NCBI RefSeq assembly: GCF_026914185.1
Contig: NC_070572.1
Location: 4,464,001-4,528,000, forward strand
DNA length: 64,000 nucleotides
Direction of reading: 5' to 3'
Source of the DNA: Puccinia triticina
Lineage: Eukaryota > Basidiomycota > Pucciniomycetes > Pucciniales > Pucciniaceae
Positions within the stretch are counted from its first letter, which is position 1. Every line of letters starts with the position of its first letter. Below, one piece after another: positions 23,799 through 35,629 of this stretch. The notes beneath the pieces are model-generated. The model made no database searches, was not told the DNA's origin, and was given only the letters and a program-made list of their open reading frames with translations. The position numbers and the translations under genes are program-made.

Positions 23799-26700
23799 CT
23801 ATTCAGCAAAAAGGGTTTCACAACCACTTTTGAGTCTTACAGTGTTCTTCTTGGCAGCATTGATTATCACTTGGCAATCAGAAAAAACTCCTCCCAAGTT
23901 AACACCATTGCAAAGCCACATGTGGCTGCTGATACATCTCTCAATTGTTTGTATGCCAAGCCCAGACCTTCCTGTTCTGCAAATGTTTGCAGCTGCCGAG
24001 AACGTCCGCTCCACACTGGCCGAGCTGGCAGGACAGGTTAGATAGTCTCTGGGCATTGAGGCCAAGACTGGGAATTCTTTTGAATGACACTGAAATAGAT
24101 AAAGAAACATACATTGTCAATAATTATTATTTTCCAAGAAAGAAGATGTGTGAAGGAAGTCAGACTGACCTTCCACCAAGACAAGATGCATCCCTTCTTG
24201 TCCAAGGGGAAGTCACCATTGGTATAACGCTCAATTTCTGTGTTGATGTTGACAGCTTCAGGATTTTGGGGATAGAAATTGAATGCTCCGCTGTCAGAGT
24301 CGGAGTCGGACGGGGTACAGTTTGCGTCTGATTACTTCGCCTGTGGTTGAGGTGAATTGTCCCTGAGTGACTTGAGGAGATTCTTGCGTTCTTTGAACTT
24401 GACTTGGATCAAGCCATTAATCCATCTGACGTGGCTTCCAAATCGGCTTTGGAACAACATCATCCACCATGCTGGATGAAGGAAGGTTGCAACAATCACG
24501 GTATCACACTTGAGGGCAATATTGACGTACTTCTTAGTGATTTTGATCATTGGAGCAAAAATTTGCTGCAACTTGGTCTTGTTTGTTGTTGAGGCCAACT
24601 TCTTTTTTTTGAGGGTATCAAGAACACGAGAATATTCATATAGAACCATCGCCAGCTTGGGGCCATCTCCCTCCATGCGTTTGGTCATCTCCAAGAAGTC
24701 CTGTAAAATAAGAAGGGTTTGTCTTCAATTCTCACACCAACAAAGCAAATGAAGTTAAAAATCTTACCTTCAAGATCATATTCAAGTTGTTTATATCTTC
24801 CCACTTGTTTGTGGTCAGCTTGTAAGACTTATAAAAGTGCTTGCTGGCAGAACGTCCATTGTGCCTGTCGGACTCATTATCAAGAAGCTGCTTGATCACC
24901 CACCGACCCTGGTAGGCTCGTTGTTGACTGTTGTATGCGATTATCCACCTGATGCCGTAGCCCCCAATAACTCCAGGACCTTTATAGCCTAGCCTGTCTG
25001 CCCAAAGTTTCCACTCCGCTTGCTTCTGTGGCGACGAAGCAATACGCCGGCATATGTAATCAATCTAAATGTAATGTGTGGTCATTAGCTCTCTTCACAT
25101 GTGCAATGATGTAGATAGAAATAAAGAAACATACCTTTTTCAAGGTAAAACCTATGCCACTTAGATCACCATTGAGCTCTTCTTCATTATCTGACTTGTT
25201 CTCCCAGCCAGGCTCCTGTTCTTCTGGTTCCGCATTGTCAGGATTAAGAGAGTTTGAGGTGTATTTCTGTCAGACAAGAGAAAACAAGAAGAAGGAAAGG
25301 AGACAGAAAAACAAGAATGTATCTAGAGGACCAGGATGGAAAAGCTACGAAAGACAGGAGACAAAAAGAAACAAAATAACAAACAAACAAGAGAAGAGAC
25401 TGAGAGATGATAAGTAAGTGAATGGACAAGGGTCTGGAAGGAAACACAAGACAACAAGAAAGAAGAGACAAGTACCAATACTCTAAACTCTAACTGCTGT
25501 CATCCCGTGACAACAACGACAACAATGAGTAATTTGACCGTTTGTTTGTTCGCTAGTGTGTCGGATTTGATTGGTTCCGGACGGGATAGAGAACAGACAA
25601 GGGGAGCGGGCGAGCTCAAACTGAGTTTGAGAAAGTTGAGAGCACGGGCTGCGCAGAGCGCACGCACGACCTCAAACCTGAAATCTGACAAGGATCAACC
25701 AAGTCCTCCTCATCTTCTGATATTTCAGTGTTAACTTCAACAATCTCTTCATCAATCAACTCCTCTACTTCCTCAGCAATGGTTTCCAGGGTCGGAAAGC
25801 TTTGATCATCCGTCTGTTTACAAACCATGGCCTTTGAAAGATTCAAAGTGTTCAAACCGGCGCCAAGGATGAGAGCAATAACATGACAGATACACCGGTG
25901 ATGGTTGTTCTCAACATCCCAGTAGATTGAATCAACCAATCCAAAAATTGAGGCTACACCGGTGGCCATAGTGAAGTTGTTAATCCCAGAGTCCGTGGTC
26001 TGGGCAAGGACGTATAGATTCCATAATAACAAAGTTAGTTTTTATATGATCAGAGATAGAAATAAATTATACAACCTATCTTTCCATGAAGTCCATGCTT
26101 GAACAGTACGTTGGCAAAGGGGGCGGCAAGGTACTTGCCGTTGTGATGCCACAAGACATATTTGATTGTGAGATGTTGACACACATACTTCCAGTCTTCA
26201 TTAATGAAGAAGCAGGTGATGCCAACAAAAGCCTTGTGGCTTCCCTTTGTGGTCCAGACGTCCAAGGCAAGACAAATCTGTGAATTGGACTTCTGAAAAA
26301 TTCAAAGGAAACTCAGTCAAAAACCATCAACGTAATTAAAAGAGAAAACATGTACCTTAATTTCATCTAAGACCTGAATACGTTGTTTGAGGTAAAGCTG
26401 ATGGGCATGTGTGGCGGCCCAAACCCAAGAGTGAAGCTCAGAGTTGCATACCAAGAAGTCAAACGCAACACGCAGGAGGAAGTCTTCAATTTGTATCCAG
26501 GGCAACAAATGCCGGACAATCCAAATGACAATAAGCTTGTTCAACGTTTTGTTGTTGAATTGTCCTTTGGTTGCGTAGCCAACCAGGGTACTGTTGCCGG
26601 AAGGAAAATTCTCTGCAATCTTGGAAGAAGCCTCTGCGGCAGTGGGGGGAAGTTTAGATCCTGATTTGATGGCCTTAGAACGACCAAGGCATGCCGAACG

Positions 26701-27367
26701 TAGTGCACCCTTGATTTTCACACCGTTGCAATGAGATTTCATTATAATACAAGCCTCCCAATATCTTGAATTTGCTGGGACACCATAGACATGCCCAGGC
26801 AACCTCTCCGGGTTCCTGTGAGGTTGAAGAAGTTAGTTTGGATCAATTTGCACTTGAATATTGATTATACAAGCATCATACCTGATTTGGATCACTACCC
26901 GGTTCATAAAAGTAAAGGCGGACATGATCATTACCATCCTTATCTTTACCAAGATCCTTTTTCTTCTGTGAATTGACGGATTTCTTGCGGTTCTCCCCTT
27001 CAGAATCTTTGGCCGTGTTGACTAAAACCTCTTCGCCAGTGCGGCTGGATACTTGCTTTATTCTGGCAAGCGGATTAGTGGCTGTCGCATCTTTTTGTTT
27101 GCTTGGATTGCTGTCATCGTGGTCAGTTTCTTCATTGGATTCTGAGGAGATTGTGAGTTTCCTTTTCTTGGAGGTTTTGTTTGATCCCTGTTGTCGAGTA
27201 GGCGCGGGACTGACGAGAGAGCGACGAGAATCTCGTTGAGTTGGTACATATCCTGGTTGAGTGCTTGGCGTTTGGATACGTGAGGACTCCCGGCGGGCAG
27301 ACTGTGGGGGATTATTTGATCTGGTGGTTCCGGTACGATTGCGAGTGGATGAGGGCGTGCTGGCCAT
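23799..27367 (-). CDS. hAT superfamily transposase, about eight exons, probably decayed
   Basis: DNA transposase of hAT type. In order: a basic Ser/Thr-rich N terminus from MASTPSSTRNRTG (27367); a BED-like region split over two frames (WACLWCP, then ACLGRSKAIKSGSKLPPT, about 26790-26660); NNKTLNKLIVIWIVRHLLPW (about 26560); DVWTTKGSHKAFVGIT (about 26260); TTDSGINNFTMA (about 26000) with HHRCICHVIALI; acidic linker; FLHPAWWMMLF (about 24470); and the dimerisation block ASSASVERTFSAAANI (about 24015). These are the standard hAT landmarks. Approximate exons: 27367-26882, 26815-26356, 26292-26082, 26011-25690, 25262-25136, 25064-24769, 24701-24330, 24050-23799. The frame slip in the BED-like region and loose joins elsewhere suggest it is no longer fully intact, though unrecognised introns are possible. 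Confidence 0.75.
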
Positions 27368-27910
27368 GACTTTGGATAACAGACTGAGAAAGAAAACAAA
27401 AGGAGAGTTTAATTTGAAGCCACGGATAGTCTGAAGGCCGGGCCACTTGTGGAGCTGGCTTCTGATGCTCCTACGAATGGGACAGGGGATCAACTGTGGG
27501 TGGGAAGGTGCGGCACGCAGCTCCAGCCGTCCCTCATGCTCAAGTACTACTCGGGTACAGTACCGCCGCAGCCCGTGGCAGGTGTGGTAGCGTAGCAATC
27601 CTGCAGCAAATGTGATGCTACACAGGTGCTACCCGCTTCCGCAGCGGTCAGCGGGCATGTAGCTCACATGTAGCGGTTTTGGGCTACAGGCTCAGCTGCG
27701 CTTTCTGGTAGCAAAAGCGCTTTATTTCCGCTGCGCAAAAGCTGCAGCCCTAGGAAAAAAAGTGGTACCCCGCTACATTTAGCGGTAGCTTTAGCGGTTC
27801 TGGGGACCGCTACAGCTAAACGGTCTGGGCACGTAGCAGTATGACCGCTACGCTACGCTATAACACCGCTTTTTTTCAGCATAGCGTAGCTTTTACACCC
27901 TTGTATGTGC

Positions 27911-29050
27911 CCAGCGGGCTTGATTGGGCAGGATAAACGGGAGGCAGGACTTGGCACACAGCAAAGTCCTGCCTGGCCAAGATCAAGCTCTGGGCCAATG
28001 GGATCTATGACTTGGCATGCACATTGCACACACCAGTCATCAGAATCTGGCCCTTTTCTCTGCCTTGAAAGGCAAAAATAAAATTCACTCAAGGAGGGGA
28101 GATGTTCTCCCTCCTCCACATTGACAAGGTAGCTTTTCCTTCTTGATGGTCAGTCTGTAGGCTGGTCATCAGGTAGGAAAGCCTCCCTTCTTGGCGGGAA
28201 ATACATGTATTGACCAACAAGAAGGGAGTCTTCCCCTCTCAAGGACTGGTTTGTAGAACAATCATGGAGGAAGGAAAATTTTCTCCTTGATGGCAGGCGC
28301 AGCTTTTTGTGGTTTGGCACCCTTGCTTGAAATTGGCCCAGAGGGGATTTGTCCCAAACCCCGCCAGCTTTGCAATGTGCAAAGCAGGGGTTGGGAGTGT
28401 GCCAGGCGGGCTTGGGGATTGGCCAAGCGGGCTTTGAGATTGTCCATGTGCGCTTGGCAGCTGGCCTTTTTTTGGGCCAACCTTTGCCATGTGCCCAAAC
28501 TGGCTTGCAAGACCACATGTACAGCCCTCTTGGTGGCTGGTACAGACTGGCCATTGAGAACATACAACCCTCTCAATGAATGGTGCAGACCGTCCATCAA
28601 GAGTATACAATCCTCTCAATAACCAGTCTGCGCCGGTCATTAATGGCATACAACCCTCTTGATGACTGGTCTATGCCAGTCATCTAGGTGATACAACCCT
28701 CACCCTCTCAATGAATGGTGCAGTACCATTCATTGACCCTCTCAATGACCAGTCTGCACTGCTAATCAAGATTATTGAGTCCCCTCAATGATCAGCACAG
28801 ATCAGTCATTGAGAGGGTTGTATCCCTTTGATGACCAACACAGACCTGTTATTGAGATGGTTGTATACTCCATTGAGAGGGTTGTATACTACATGGAGAG
28901 GGTTGTATACTCCATTGAGAGGTTTGTAAATATCTCTTTGATGAGCAGTCTGTACTTGTCATCCAGAGGTTTGTACATATCCCTTCAGTGACTGGTCTGT
29001 ACCGGTCATCCAGAGGGACAGGGTTGCACATATCCCCTCAATGACCAGAC
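27911..29050. repeat. Palindromic TGACCGGTCAT-type array
   Basis: From about 28140 to 29040 runs a loose array of CTTGATGACTGG / CCAGTCATCAAG palindromes with GTTGTATAC spacers; 28860-28930 is a short tandem of CATTGAGAGGGTTGTATACT. 28380-28500 has repeated GCCAAGCGGGCTT / GGCTTGGG words. Many overlapping open frames on both strands translate these units and none is a gene. Confidence 0.65.
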
Positions 29051-29231
29051 CATAGCACATTGAATCAAATCAATTTGATTATTTGTATTCAAATTTGATT
29101 CAAGTCAAATAATGCCTGGGCAAATCTAAGCTTGAATATTCGAATAAATTCAAATAATGGCTCAAAGGGGCGCGTAGAGGTCCAATACAAGCTTTCCTGG
29201 GGCCCAAAGGACCCAGATGAGTTTGAAATGG

Positions 29232-29450
29232 CCCAAAAGTGGGTCAGCTACGCTATCCATAGCTGTTAGCATAGCGTAGTGCAGCGCAAATGCGCTATTT
29301 TTTAGCGTGGTGTTAGCGCAATTGCGCGCATCTGCGCTGACGCTACACGCACAGGGCGCAAAACTATTTTAGCTTTTAGCATAGCGGTAGCACAGATACG
29401 CGCAATTGCGCTACCGCTAAGCACGCAGGGCGCAAAAGAGCGCGTGCTAA
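29232..29450. repeat. TAGCGTAGC-type GC palindrome cluster
   Basis: The cluster starts with GTGGGTCAGCTACGC, the terminus of the nested element at 2523, then continues with GCGCAATTGCGC and GCTAAGC words. No matching right end is seen, so this may be a broken copy. Confidence 0.5.
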
Positions 29451-29453
29451 GCT

Positions 29454-29575
29454 GCGTCCGCCACTATCAAAAGTGTGTCCGCCACTATCAAAAGTGCGTC
29501 CGTCACTATCAAAAGTGCGTCCACCACTATCAAAAGTGTGTCCGGCACTCTGAATAGTGCATCCGCCATTATGAG
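29454..29575. repeat. 21-bp tandem repeat, about six copies
   Basis: Unit approximately GCGTCCGCCACTATCAAAAGT with one to three substitutions per copy; copies begin at 29454, 29475, 29496, 29517, 29538 and 29559. A multiple of three, so the minus strand gives a repeating peptide, but no gene context supports translation. Confidence 0.8.
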
Positions 29576-29953
29576 ATCTGACACCATGATCCAAGTTTAT
29601 TAAAGACACAGAAATGTTGGACCCCCAAAAAAAAATTCAAGGTTTCTCCCTGCAAATATACAAAATTGACAAAAAAAACATCATGGCCCCCCCCCCCCCC
29701 CAAATTAAAAACAGGTAAAGCACCAACCACAACTCCTGCAGAACTGAATGCACAAATTTCTCCAGCACCAAAAACTGAAATAGCCTTCCAACATCAGCAA
29801 AAGTGCTGTGCCACAGGCTCAGCCCCCAGCCCGCGTCAATTGCACGGGTCAAAAGAACTGGACGTGAAGGCCCCCGGCCCGCAGCAAAGGCTACTGGCCT
29901 GTGGGGGGCCCACTCTTTGCCCCTCAAACTGAGCAAGTGCTACAGCGGAGGGG

Positions 29954-30271
29954 TTGAGCGCGATGGATAGCTGGAATTACAGCATCTCGAATCGCGCTGG
30001 GGGATATTCAATTTTTCAGGTGGGGTGCTTAAGCAATAGGCCTTGCACCAAACATTCCTCAACCTCGGCTAATCCAATCGCAATATACCCGCAATGTTTC
30101 ACCAACTTCAACCCTAGCAATCCAACCCCGGGCTGCAACCACACCCTACACCCTCCTAGCGGTCTCCCAGCCTTCATTTACAATACAGCAAACCCTTCCT
30201 GCCCCAAGCCCATTGCTCAAGTAGAACGTATCCAAAACGGTTATGAGCCATCTCAATATCCCAGGGCATGA
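29954..30271 (+). CDS. Cys/Pro-containing ORF, uncertain
   Basis: A 105-residue frame with five Cys (GCLSNRPC, YPQCF, PGCNH, PSCPKP) and a less repetitive, more protein-like composition than other frames nearby. No signal peptide at the available Met, and no known domain. Protein-like stretches also continue downstream in other frames to about 30580 (for example NFTGSAVATTKDSN), as a decayed gene would show. It could equally be chance. Treat as a lead only. Confidence 0.2.
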   Translation: MSAMDSWNYSISNRAGGYSIFQVGCLSNRPCTKHSSTSANPIAIYPQCFTNFNPSNPTPGCNHTLHPPSGLPAFIYNTANPSCPKPIAQVERIQNGYEPSQYPRA

Positions 30272-31325
30272 TCTCTGTTGATTGTCGTTAGGTCAAAGCC
30301 CTCTCTCCGCCTTTTCTCCCCCAGTCGTCGCGATCCCCTGACAAAGTTTCCCTTGCCAAGCCTCCATTTCAAAGCAAAACAGGGTGGGTCAAACTTTACT
30401 GGATCAGCTGTTGCCACAACCAAGGATTCCAATATCTGATTGTACTTTATTCCCCCACCTTGGCATTTGCAACAGGGCCTCACCTGATCATAACTAGGTT
30501 GGCTTGGCCTGGCAATGCCCAGTCCTTGTTTTGTTGCACTGCTGACACCCGCGTTTTGGCTTATGGAGTCTATTACTAATAAATAACTTGTGTTAGGATC
30601 CCCAAACCGAGTTGACCATGAATTTCATAACCAGGCCGTCCAGGTGCCCGGAAATTTATTCGGGAGAAGATGTGATTGGCCGTTGAGCGTGCTTCACCGG
30701 TCGTCTGAACAACAGGAATCTAATCACTGGAGATCCTGTCATACATATGTGTTCAGGAGTGTTGACAGCCTGGGTTGTTAGAGCTTACAAATGCAACTGC
30801 TTATTATTGGGTGCATTTGGGCCAAATTGAGTCATTAACCATAAGTACTTACTTTGTGGCTACCTTGGTTTGACTTCCCCTTTGGAGTCACTTTTGATGA
30901 GATTAGTGTGATCTGATGTTGATTTGACTTTGATTTGATACATCCGTTTATAATTGCAACTGGACAAAGTTATGACTGATGCGTTTGCTATTGGTTCTAG
31001 GGCTTAACAATAGGGCTTTATTGTTGCAAAATGTATTGTAAACTTGTCTCGCAAGCCATAGACTTATTTTCATGTTATTGTAAATAAAAAGCAGAACAAT
31101 AATTATTAACGCCTTGCGGGAACGTAGTGCGGCGGTCCTTTGGTGAAGATCTCCAATTTATTTGTTGGGGCTGGATGAGCCTTGCGCCTTCGCCTGGTCG
31201 GACAGTGGCAGCATCCTGTGTTGTTGAATATGCAAGCCTTAATGAAATTTGCCTTTGCTCAGTTGTAGATAAAGTTTTACAATTATCATGAGTGTAGCCG
31301 GCAGCTATGTTGCCATAGGCTAAAA
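30272..31325. other. Intergenic, weak coding traces only
   Basis: Protein-like fragments appear in several plus-strand frames at 30285-30800, but no start, splice signals or domain could be assembled. The rest is AT-rich. Confidence 0.3.
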
Positions 31326-31598
31326 TCAAAGTTTGACTTCTAGGCAAGGAACAAGTTTGCGCAGGGCATCACCCTTAGGTCCTTTGACTGTAAACCTTCC
31401 TAATGCAGCTTCCAATTTTTCATGACTGCAGAAATTTTGGTGTGCTTGCGCCTGGACACATTTTTGTGTGATGTGAGGAGAGACTCCGAGAGGCCTTGAC
31501 ACTGCAGCGGCGAAGCCGCCATGAACTCTAGTATTTTTGAAGGATGACCTCCTCAAAAATGTATGGGCCAGAAATGAGACAAAAGAAGTCAAAAACAC
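31326..31598 (-). CDS. Possible exon of a small Cys-containing protein
   Basis: A 90-residue frame whose second half (CVQAQAHQNFCSHEKLEA, then GRFTVKGPKGDALRKLVPC) has three well-spaced Cys and balanced composition. The adjacent frame continues as ILAYGNIAAGYTHDNCKT (about 31320-31270), suggesting an exon junction or frameshift close to 31330. No signal peptide or complete model found. Function unknown. Confidence 0.25.
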   Translation of the reverse strand: MFLTSFVSFLAHTFLRRSSFKNTRVHGGFAAAVSRPLGVSPHITQKCVQAQAHQNFCSHEKLEAALGRFTVKGPKGDALRKLVPCLEVKL

Positions 31599-31599
31599 A

Positions 31600-32580
31600 A
31601 AAAATGTAATTTTTTGGTGTTTTTAATGTATTTTGGAGGGTTTTCCGTTGAACATCTCCGAATACTCGAATATTCGACAAATCAGTATTCAACGGGCCCA
31701 AAAAACGCGTCGAATACCACTGTGCTATGGTCTGTCAATTACTGGTCTGCAACAGTCATCCAGAGGGCTGTATGGTTGTGATGGCTGGTCTTTGCTGGCA
31801 ATTGAGAGGGTTTATTTTTCTAGATGAACAGCCTGGATTGGTGTAGGGACTCTTCTGGGACACTAAATGTTTATTTGGTGAAATATCCTCTGAGGGGGAA
31901 ATAAATTGCTAATAGGTTGAAAAGCTATTACAGCTTATGGGTGGTTTGAAAGACCTGCCCCTCTAATGGTACTATGCAAATAATAGTCTTGTAATCAATA
32001 TTTATAATGTTGTGGCTGATTACAAGATAGATCTTACTTTTGTATAGTAACCTCTATCAGACCTAGATACCTCAAATCACTAATCTTGCAGATCTGTTGC
32101 AACTTCTGATGATGGGGGATAATATAATCCAGTGGGATTGATTGTGTAAGATACAATTTTTGCTGATGATGGGTTGTTTATGAGAAGGTTGGTAATGATC
32201 TCTTCCTTAAAAAATCTCTTGATAAGGCACTTTAATCAATACTAGTGCTCCTGGTTGTTACTACTGCTACTACCACTACTAAAAATTTGTTATAATTATT
32301 GTTGATGAAGTTGGTAATAATATCTTCCTTAAAAATCTCTTGATAAGGCAATTTAATTACTACTAGAGCTCCTGACTACTACTACTACTAATACTGACTC
32401 AAACTTGACACTGCCCCTACTACTACCACTACCACCAAACTACCACTGTAACTCTAACTAAACTAACCACTGTGACCAAACCTTCCTAGGCTGATAGTAA
32501 CTAAACTAACCACTGCGACCAAAACTATCTAGGCTGATGGGGAAAAAGATCTCAGGAAGGGGGGGAAGAGGCCTCCTTAT
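31600..32580. other. Intergenic with a direct repeat
   Basis: The phrase TAATATCTTCCTTAAAAATCTCTTGATAAGGCA occurs as two near-identical parts at about 32195-32232 and 32318-32352, with TACTACTAC-type microsatellite between and after (32258-32280, 32370-32440). A TGACTGGTC palindrome lies at 31735-31830. No gene. Confidence 0.45.
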
Positions 32581-32589
32581 TTATTGAAG

Positions 32590-32880
32590 AATGAGGGATT
32601 TTTGCTCCAGGGGAGCTCCTTGTGAGGGATTATTGCTGCAGGGAATCTCAACTGCACAGCACTTTGATGCATTTACTGTGCTGCATGTACAAACAATGAG
32701 GGATTTATGCTGCAGGAGACACTCCCTGTACATCTTATCTACCTGCATATGCTGTACTAACTGCACAAACAACAAGGGATTTATGCTGCATGAGATGTTC
32801 CTTGTCCATCTTATCTACCTGCATATGCTGCACCAAACATACCACCAATGAGGAATTTATGCTAGAGGGGATACTCCGCT
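32590..32880. repeat. Tandem repeat, unit about 78 bp, three to four copies
   Basis: The units contain GAGGGATTTATGCTGCAGG, then CATCTTATCTACCTGCATATG, then CTGCAC. Clear copies begin near 32695, 32773 and 32849, with a degenerate one from 32590. Confidence 0.65.
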
Positions 32881-32966
32881 ACACAGCATTTGCATGCATG
32901 ATGTCATGTGTTGCTATGCAAACAAGCCACCTTACCTCCTCTTCCACGCACCCTGCACACAGCTGC

Positions 32967-35628
32967 CTGATCTCACCAGGGGGGGATGTGTTGCACTCTC
33001 TAGAGAGTGACAAGCCACAATTTTATATTGAATTAGGTCTGATGTGATTTCAATGTTAACTTTAACTCTTTGTTCACTTTATTCCCAACTCAGGTTTGAC
33101 ATTAGTTCAAGTTGTTTTGGGATAATAATGGGTTTCAAAGTAGACCCGCGCGTGCATGCAGGTCACTTTGCATAACCCAGTTTTGTGGGGAGACTGCAAG
33201 TCAACTTTCAACATTTGAGTTGAATGCCGGCTTGCTTTGCCTTGCAAGTGGCATGCGTGGGTCTACTTTGAATCCCGCTAATAGTTGGTTTAACATTAGT
33301 TCAAGTTGTTTTGGGATAATATTTCACTCAATTCCAACACATGAATACCCTCTGCTGACGTTTTGTGTTGGGTTTTTTATGACCACATTTGTGGAATTGA
33401 GCTTCAATGCACACAATTTTTGCCAATAATTTACCTATCCTTAAGCTCAAATATATACTTAGCCAAGTGACAGGGAATATTTTGCATTGCAGATTTTCTT
33501 CATTCAAAACAAACATAACATCAAATTATGAAAAGTTCTTGTAAAATATAGCAACTTCAGAGGGTCAGCCAGCTGCCGGATGAATCCTTTGAGCATATTT
33601 ATGTCATGCCAATTCCCATATTAAATTAGGCAGAAATTGGTTTGAAATCAATTTGTATTCTTCAAGTATCAAAAAGTGTCAAAGCCAGGAAGACCTGTGT
33701 AATGTGGAATTGTACTCCAAGAAATATGAAATGTGAAGATAACGGAGTTTGTTTTCCTTACCATTTTTACCAAGGTATGAGCCATAAAATAATTCTCAAG
33801 TTGGAAGTGTGAATAGATGTTCATTTGGGAATCTGCACCTTGCCTAGTAGATGACTAGACTTGGTACAATTTGTGAATATTTACCCACAACAGACTGGAC
33901 AATGCACAGCCTAGAGGCCAAAATGAAGCTTCTAAAGGGAAATGGGGGTATATTCTTTGATATTGACAGTTGCACCAATATTCCCTTGCTCCTGGAACCA
34001 GCTGGAGAAATACTTCAACAGCTGGTCTGAGGACTCCACGGTGAGCAGTCAATTCTTCAATTTTCACTCACATCTCAGTGTGGGTAACACCTTTTGTCTT
34101 GTAGATCAACTATCTTCACATCTTTTCCCCAAATGTTTTCCACAAAGTTTCTCCTATTTGAAGCATTATTTCATCACATGTACCTTTATTTCCACTCAAG
34201 CAAATAGTGCTTATTGCTCTTATCATATGCAGGTGCTTAAGTAGCACTGGCGTTTAATTATGAACTCCGCACTGCGGGCCTGTTGTATCCAGACCACTCA
34301 ACATCATTGGCCTTAGGATAGCAGGAGCAGCACAATTATGTGAGGACAAGCATTAAAAAACTTGGGTCTGGGGGTTGAAGGTTGGCGCAAGTGAACTATG
34401 GCCGGGTGAGGAAATTTGGATTGGCTCAGCATGGCCCCTTTTCACTTGGGAGGGTCTTTTTTACTTTTGTAATGTCCACCCTTGTGTTTGGGTGAACGTC
34501 AGGGTGGACATTGGCCAGCAGCTAACAGCTGTACCCAGACTCAATGAACAGGTAGTGCTGACCATTGCGCTGGGAAATTCCTGGCTTGCTGACCATGTAG
34601 CTGCCAAGCTGGGCGTTTCCAATGTCTTTGGACAGTATATGCTGTCAAAAAAGCTCCGAAAGGACAGTGTGATGTCCAGTATCTGCTGGTCATTGGAATA
34701 GAGCTTCCCCAACTTGGGGACCCCTTTCATTTGTCCACTGCAATGCTTGGTCGAGTCTTGTGGTGGACAAGTGCCGTGGACACCAATCCGCCGCCTATCC
34801 CAGCTCAAAACCAATTACCAGTACCTACTGGTCATCACATGAGCGCAATGACCAGCACATACTGGTCATCAAGCCAACATTCACAAGATGTGCAGGAAGT
34901 ATAAACTGGCGTCCCAGATTGCAAAAGTGCCGCCAAATTGCCAGAATGCAATGGCCTTTTAGCTGGGACTTTCCCAGATCAATGTACAGTAATGGCTGGT
35001 TCACCAAGCTGGGAAAGAGACTCCTTGATTACCAACATGTACTGGTTGTTGAGCTGGTCCTTTCACATCCCAGTCACCTGTAATCAAGTAAAGAATCCCT
35101 CCACCCATTAATGGAGGGTATACACATGTAATTGAGATAAGATTCCCTTCACTCAATGACTATAAAAACAGTTCATGAAGTGGAGGATTTCTCCACTTGA
35201 TGGTTTTTATACATGGTCATCAAGTAGAGGATTCCTCCACTCAATGGTCAATGGCAAGGATCATAGAATGGAGGATTTATCCACTTCATGATCATCTAAA
35301 CCAGTCACCAAGTGGAGGTTTTCTCCACTTGATGGCCATACAACCCAGTAATCAAGCGGAGGATGTCTCCACTTGATGGCGGGACAAATTGGCTGGTGGA
35401 GAATCCCTTTGTGTACCGGCCACTGAGTGGAAATACTCATTAGTTCAGTTTAAATTGCCAGATACAACAAGATTAGATACAGATAAGATCAGCATGAGTT
35501 GATTATAAACATAAAACCAACCCATGATTCAGTTAAACATGAGGTGATGGATCATATCTGGCAGAATTCTAGATAAAAATTATGGTCTGGCACTCTCTGG
35601 AGAGTGCAACACATCCCTTCCTGGTGTC
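32967..35628. mobile_element. Possible 2.7-kb element bounded by inverted GTTGCACTCTC ends
   Basis: GGGATGTGTTGCACTCTC with the internal palindrome CACTCTCTAGAGAGTG (32983-33010) recurs inverted at 35590-35620 (CACTCTCTGGAGAGTGCAAC, then ACATCCC), and CACCAGG / CCTGGTG continue outward. Between them are a TIR-like insertion (33126-33285), short palindromes and the 35.1-35.4 kb array. No transposase. The two ends might instead be independent copies of a small hairpin. Confidence 0.35.
34830..35440. repeat. Palindromic array, CACTTGATGG / CCATCAAGTGGAGG type
   Basis: About ten imperfect inverted units (TCCACTTGATGG ... CATCAAGTGGAGGAT) spaced by about 55-60 bases. Same style as the ACCGGTCATCAAG arrays at 121-800 and 1935-2520, but with a divergent core. 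Confidence 0.6.
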
Positions 35629-35629
35629 T

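Larger units (their letters stand above)
18828..27903. mobile_element. 9.1-kb segment bounded by CAAGGGTGTAA TIRs
   Basis: The left end reads CAAGGGTGTAACCGC (18828) and the right end TTTTACACCCTTG (27903), perfect complements over 11 bases. The same 7-mer TATGTGC lies directly outside each end (18821-18827, 27904-27910). Both ends carry subterminal AGCGTAGC / CCGCTA arrays (18840-19075, 27575-27895). Inside are a hAT transposase gene 0.5 kb from the right end, a phosphatase gene, and an LTR-like segment. The simplest reading is one large hAT-family element that carries a host-type gene; the alternative is two separate ends that are paired by chance. Confidence 0.6.

Noticed and set aside
28150..28649. 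Several 110-140 residue minus-strand frames
   Set aside because: They read through the palindromic array and repeated GCCAAGC words.
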